In this document: positions 60,609-64,000 of the stretch, one piece after another
How the letters are laid out: every line of letters starts with the position of its first letter
Numbering within the stretch: position 1 is the first letter of the stretch
NCBI GenBank assembly: GCA_041752235.1
Contig: JBGSHM010000015.1
Location: forward strand, 62,001-126,000
From: SpSt-398 sp041752235
GTDB lineage: Bacteria; Bacteroidota; Bacteroidia; Chitinophagales; Chitinophagaceae
DNA length: 64,000 bases
Direction of reading: 5' to 3'
Notes under the pieces: model-generated
Databases searched by the model: none
Seen by the model: the letters and a program-made list of their open reading frames with translations, nothing else
What the model was told of the DNA's origin: nothing
Made by a program: the position numbers and the translations under genes

Positions 60609-62963
60609 ATGAAACACTACACGGTACTTCTATCCTTTCTCCTGGTAAGCCTGTTCATGCAGGCCCAGCAAAAATTTACCCTGAGCGGGTATATCAAGGA
60701 TAGTCTGACGGGGGAGTCCATCATCGGGGCTACCATTTCCGTCAATGGTCAAAGCCGTGGGGTGTCAAGCAATCAATATGGATTTTATTCTCTCACACTT
60801 GACGAGGGTAGCTATATTTTAACGGTTTCCCATGTTTCCTATGCCTCCCTGGTCGTTGACCGGGTATTGGACCGGGATATCGAACTCAATCTGCTGCTGC
60901 TTCCCAAAACAGTGACCAATAATGAGGTGGTCGTTTATAGCAAAAAACGCGATGGCAATGTGCGCAATGCCCAAATGGGAAGGGTGGACCTGTCAATTGA
61001 ACGAATAAAGAACATTCCGGCCTTTATGGGTGAGGTGGATATCCTTAAGGCCATTCAGCTACTACCCGGAGTAAGAAATGCCGGGGAAGGTAATGCCGGT
61101 TTTTATGTAAGGGGTGGGGGGCCTGACCAAAACCTGATCATGTTGGATGATGCCGTGGTGTACAATACCGGTCATCTGTTTGGTTTTTTCTCCATATTCA
61201 ATTCGGATGCCATCAAGAATACCTCCCTGATCAAAGGGGGGATGCCCGCCCAATATGGAGGGCGGCTTTCCTCGGTATTGGACATATCCATGAAAGATGG
61301 GAATATGAATAAACTCCAGGTGGATGGAGGGGTCGGACTGATCGCCTCGCGCTTCTCCATACAGGGGCCCATTAAGAAGGATAAGGCTTCTTTTATTGTT
61401 TCTGCCCGAAGAACCTATATTGATGTGCTGACCAAACCCTTTATCAAAAAGTCTAGCGCGTTCTATGGTTCGGGATATTATTTCTATGATCTCAATGCAA
61501 AAGTGAATTACAGGTTTTCGGAAAAGGACAGGATCTATCTGAGTGGTTATTTTGGTCGGGATGTATTCAATTTCAATAATGCCAAACGCTCTTTTAATTC
61601 CAATATCCCCTGGGGAAACAGTACGGCTACCCTTCGTTGGAACCATGTTTTCAACAAACGTCTCTTTGCCAACACTACCGCTGTTTACAATGACTATAAT
61701 TTCAGTTTCAGCGCTGCCCAGAATGATTTTGAAGTAAAACTCAAATCAGGTATCCGGGATGCTAACCTGAAAATGGATTTTGACTATTACCCGGCTCCAC
61801 AACACAAGTTGAAATTTGGAGGGATGTACACCTATCACCGGTTCACCCCCAATGTCGTTTCGGGGCGGTCCGACAGTATCATCTTTACCCCAAATAATGA
61901 AGGGAACAAATTCGCCAATGAAATGGCCTTCTATATTCAGGATGATTGGGAGATCGGGAATAAAATAAAATTGAACTACGGACTTCGGTTCAGCCGGTTC
62001 ATCCAGGTAGGGCCCTATACCAAATTCACCCGCGATGCCGATGGAAATAAACTGGACAGCACGGTGTATGGAAAATTCGAACCCATCCGCGCCTATGGCG
62101 GTTGGGAACCACGTGTTACCTTACGGTATGAATTGACCGAGAGCTCTTCCTTAAAAGCAGCGCTTACCCGAAACTTTCAATACATCCATCTCGTTTCCAA
62201 TTCAGGAAATACCCTGCCTACCGATCTTTGGGTACCCAGCACCTATCTGGTACAACCACAGATCAGTTGGCAATATGCAGCCGGTTACTTCAGGAATTTT
62301 GAAGACAACAACTACGAGACCTCCGTCGAAGTGTATTATAAGGATATGCGCAATCAGGTTGAATACAAGGAAGGGTACACACCCGGCCTGGCCGATCCTG
62401 AGGATGAATTTGTATTTGGAAAAGGATGGAGCTATGGTGCGGAGTTCTATGTGAATAAAGCAAGAGGACGTTTTACCGGCTGGGTTGGCTATACGCTTTC
62501 CTGGACCTGGCGGCAATTTAAAGACCTGAATAATGGAGACAGGTATCCTACCCGTTTTGACCGCCGTCACGACCTGAGTGTTGTAGGTAACTATGAAATC
62601 AATAAAAAATGGAAGATCGGAGGTGTATTTGTCTATGGCACTGGAAATGCCACCACCTTCCCGGAAAGCTTTTTTATCATTGACGGCGTGCTGACGCAAG
62701 AGTATAGTCAGCTCAATCAATATCGTTTAGGTGCCTATCACCGGATGGACCTTGCGGCCACCTATACCCCCGAACCCAAAAAGAAAAGAAAATGGCAGAG
62801 TCATTGGGTATTTAGTATCTACAATGTATACAGCCGCTATAATCCCTATTTTATCTACTTCGATCAAACAGGAAGCCCCTATGATGGAACACTGAAGGTT
62901 GAGGCCAGACAGGTTTCTTTGTTTCCTGTTTTACCTACGGTTACGTGGAATTTTAAGTTTTGA
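60609..62963 (+). CDS. TonB-dependent outer-membrane receptor with carboxypeptidase-like domain
   Basis: This 784-residue receptor has a signal peptide and an N-terminal carboxypeptidase-regulatory-like domain (LSGYIKDSLTGESIIGATISVNG). The plug (around residues 120-230) has IKAIQLLPGV-type and FYVRGGGPDQNLIMLDDAVVYN blocks, followed by a barrel ending TVTWNFKF. It is not SusC: no SusD partner is present and the plug lacks the SusC pattern. The likely cargo is unknown; the DUF3347 neighbour hints at a metal. It is followed by a word repeat. Confidence 0.93.
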   Translation: MKHYTVLLSFLLVSLFMQAQQKFTLSGYIKDSLTGESIIGATISVNGQSRGVSSNQYGFYSLTLDEGSYILTVSHVSYASLVVDRVLDRDIELNLLLLPKTVTNNEVVVYSKKRDGNVRNAQMGRVDLSIERIKNIPAFMGEVDILKAIQLLPGVRNAGEGNAGFYVRGGGPDQNLIMLDDAVVYNTGHLFGFFSIFNSDAIKNTSLIKGGMPAQYGGRLSSVLDISMKDGNMNKLQVDGGVGLIASRFSIQGPIKKDKASFIVSARRTYIDVLTKPFIKKSSAFYGSGYYFYDLNAKVNYRFSEKDRIYLSGYFGRDVFNFNNAKRSFNSNIPWGNSTATLRWNHVFNKRLFANTTAVYNDYNFSFSAAQNDFEVKLKSGIRDANLKMDFDYYPAPQHKLKFGGMYTYHRFTPNVVSGRSDSIIFTPNNEGNKFANEMAFYIQDDWEIGNKIKLNYGLRFSRFIQVGPYTKFTRDADGNKLDSTVYGKFEPIRAYGGWEPRVTLRYELTESSSLKAALTRNFQYIHLVSNSGNTLPTDLWVPSTYLVQPQISWQYAAGYFRNFEDNNYETSVEVYYKDMRNQVEYKEGYTPGLADPEDEFVFGKGWSYGAEFYVNKARGRFTGWVGYTLSWTWRQFKDLNNGDRYPTRFDRRHDLSVVGNYEINKKWKIGGVFVYGTGNATTFPESFFIIDGVLTQEYSQLNQYRLGAYHRMDLAATYTPEPKKKRKWQSHWVFSIYNVYSRYNPYFIYFDQTGSPYDGTLKVEARQVSLFPVLPTVTWNFKF

Positions 62964-62999
62964 ATGGTGAGAGGTGAATGGTGAGGCGTGAGACGTCTC
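62964..62999. repeat. Intergenic word repeat, CACCATTCAC family, inverse arm
   Basis: GAATGGTGAGAGGTGAATGG then TGAGGCGTG iterate directly after the receptor stop and are followed by the palindrome GAGACGTCTC at 62990-62999. On the opposite strand it shares a 16-base segment with 34312-34338 and its flank. Confidence 0.6.
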
Positions 63000-63023
63000 C
63001 CGAATAACATTTATCTTTACTAC

Positions 63024-64000
63024 ATGAAAACCACCCTCAAGGAAATTCTGGAAAATTCCGAACATGATACTTTCAAATTCGCTTTTGCCGACATCGATGG
63101 CATTCTCCGAGGCAAAATGATCAGCCGAAAAAAGTTTTTGGATTCACTGGAAGAAGGGGTTGGTTTTTGTGATGTGGTTTTTGGCTGGGACAGTGCCGAT
63201 CAGTTATATGACAAGAGTAGCATTACCGGATGGCATACCGGATATCCGGATAGACCGGCCAGGATTGATCTGTCTACCCTTCGTTTTATACCCTGGCAGG
63301 ATAATATCCCCTTTTTTATAGCAGACTTTTCCTCACCGGAGGGCAACGATCTCGCGGCCTGTAGCCGGAGTTTATTAAAGAATATAGCGGCCCGATCGGC
63401 TGAAATGGGTTATCACCCGGAGTTTGCCCAGGAATTTGAGTGGTTCAATTTCTGCGAAACCCCGCAAAGCCTTGCGGCCAAAGGATATTTGAACCCTGAG
63501 CCCTTTACTCCCGGCATGTTTGGTTATTCGATTCTGCGCACCTCTGGTCAACATGCCTACTACCATGACCTGTTTCAGTTGCTGACCCAATTTGATATAC
63601 CCATTGAAGGCATACACACAGAAACCGGTCCGGGTGTATATGAAGCCGCCATTGCCCATGATGAAGTACTTAAAGCGGCCGACAAGGCAACCTTGTTCAA
63701 AACCGGAGTTAAGGAGATCGCCTACCAGCATGGTTTGATGGCCTCTTTTATGGCCAAATGGAATGAGCATCTCCCTGGTTGTAGCGGTCACCTCCACCAA
63801 AGCTTGTGGTCGCCAGATGGCACCACTAATCTTTTCTATCAGGAAAAGGACCCCAACCACATGAGTGAATTATTTCGTCAATACCTGGCTGGGCAGCTTT
63901 ACTGCCTGCCCCATATCCTCCCTATGTATGCCCCAACCATCAATAGCTATAAGCGCCTGGTAGAAGGTGCCTGGGCACCTACCACCATTACCTGGGGATA
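63024..64000 (+). CDS. Glutamine synthetase family protein (partial, 3' end off window)
   Basis: Of this enzyme 325 codons are visible. The N-terminal beta-grasp part is FAFADIDGILRGKMISRKKF. The catalytic domain has AQEFEWFNFCETP (metal-binding Glu residues), GPGVYEAAIAHDEVLKAADKATLFK, FMAKWNEHLPGCSGHLHQSLWS and, near the edge, NSYKRLVEGAWAPTTITWG. The first region lacks the canonical GSI signature, so it could be a gamma-glutamylpolyamine (PuuA-like) enzyme rather than GlnA. No regulator is next to it within the window. Confidence 0.9.
   Translation, partial: MKTTLKEILENSEHDTFKFAFADIDGILRGKMISRKKFLDSLEEGVGFCDVVFGWDSADQLYDKSSITGWHTGYPDRPARIDLSTLRFIPWQDNIPFFIADFSSPEGNDLAACSRSLLKNIAARSAEMGYHPEFAQEFEWFNFCETPQSLAAKGYLNPEPFTPGMFGYSILRTSGQHAYYHDLFQLLTQFDIPIEGIHTETGPGVYEAAIAHDEVLKAADKATLFKTGVKEIAYQHGLMASFMAKWNEHLPGCSGHLHQSLWSPDGTTNLFYQEKDPNHMSELFRQYLAGQLYCLPHILPMYAPTINSYKRLVEGAWAPTTITWG

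Noticed and set aside
61062..61646. 194-codon open frame opposite the TonB receptor
   Set aside because: Shadow of the plug domain, with no motif.

Overview
The window looks like the chromosome of a Bacteroidota bacterium, most likely Chitinophagaceae or a close relative. The evidence is a SusC/SusD pair, a gliding-motility (type IX secretion, type B) C-terminal domain, a single-subunit diheme-type SdhC with SdhA and SdhB, a Bacteroidota-style LptD, many lipoproteins with short lipoboxes, promoter-like TAnnTTTG elements, and few recognisable Shine-Dalgarno sites. There is no phage, insertion sequence, CRISPR array or rRNA. Coding density is high and no gene-free stretch exceeds about 300 bases. 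Both edges cut genes: an S41 protease on the left and a glutamine synthetase family gene on the right.

Layout. 1-3.2 kb: S41 protease, then an amino-sugar kinase, MurQ and an unknown protein that together look like a muropeptide-recycling operon. 3.2-6.8 kb: succinate dehydrogenase sdhCAB. 7-17.6 kb: a prolyl oligopeptidase lipoprotein, a large outer-membrane barrel, the YchF ATPase, a triple rhodanese, a fused SpmA-SpmB membrane protein, and an AT-rich DUF4160/DUF2442 pair. 17.6-24 kb: a minus-strand operon DeoR-SusC-SusD-DUF4397 lipoprotein ending in a clear terminator. 24-34 kb: envelope genes (small barrel, OstA-like protein, MCE protein, amidase, divergent LptD, acyltransferase), a GNAT, uracil-DNA glycosylase and tRNA-Arg(TCT). 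34-44 kb: hutH-hutU, porin-like and lipoprotein genes, a PQQ-type sugar dehydrogenase, TMEM175, and a type IX cargo. 44-48 kb: a three-gene biotin-dependent acyl-CoA carboxylase operon. 48-57 kb: an OmpA/PD40 protein, a GH13 amylase, a MurC-like ligase coupled to hutI, an antiporter and hutG. 57-64 kb: SH3/BON/ABC-F genes, a DUF3347 protein followed by a TonB receptor, and glutamine synthetase.

Pathways. All four steps from histidine to glutamate (HutH, HutU, HutI, HutG) are encoded, but in two places about 15 kb apart. The LPS-transport and peptidoglycan genes form an envelope block. The sdh and acyl-CoA carboxylase operons are central metabolism.

The most unusual feature is not a gene. About nineteen intergenic sites carry sequences built from short iterated words, many folded into long inverted repeats. 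Several distinct vocabularies occur, and most of them appear at two or more sites in this window. I saw none inside coding sequence. They may be terminators, mRNA-processing hairpins or a palindromic repeat family; their origin is unknown to me.
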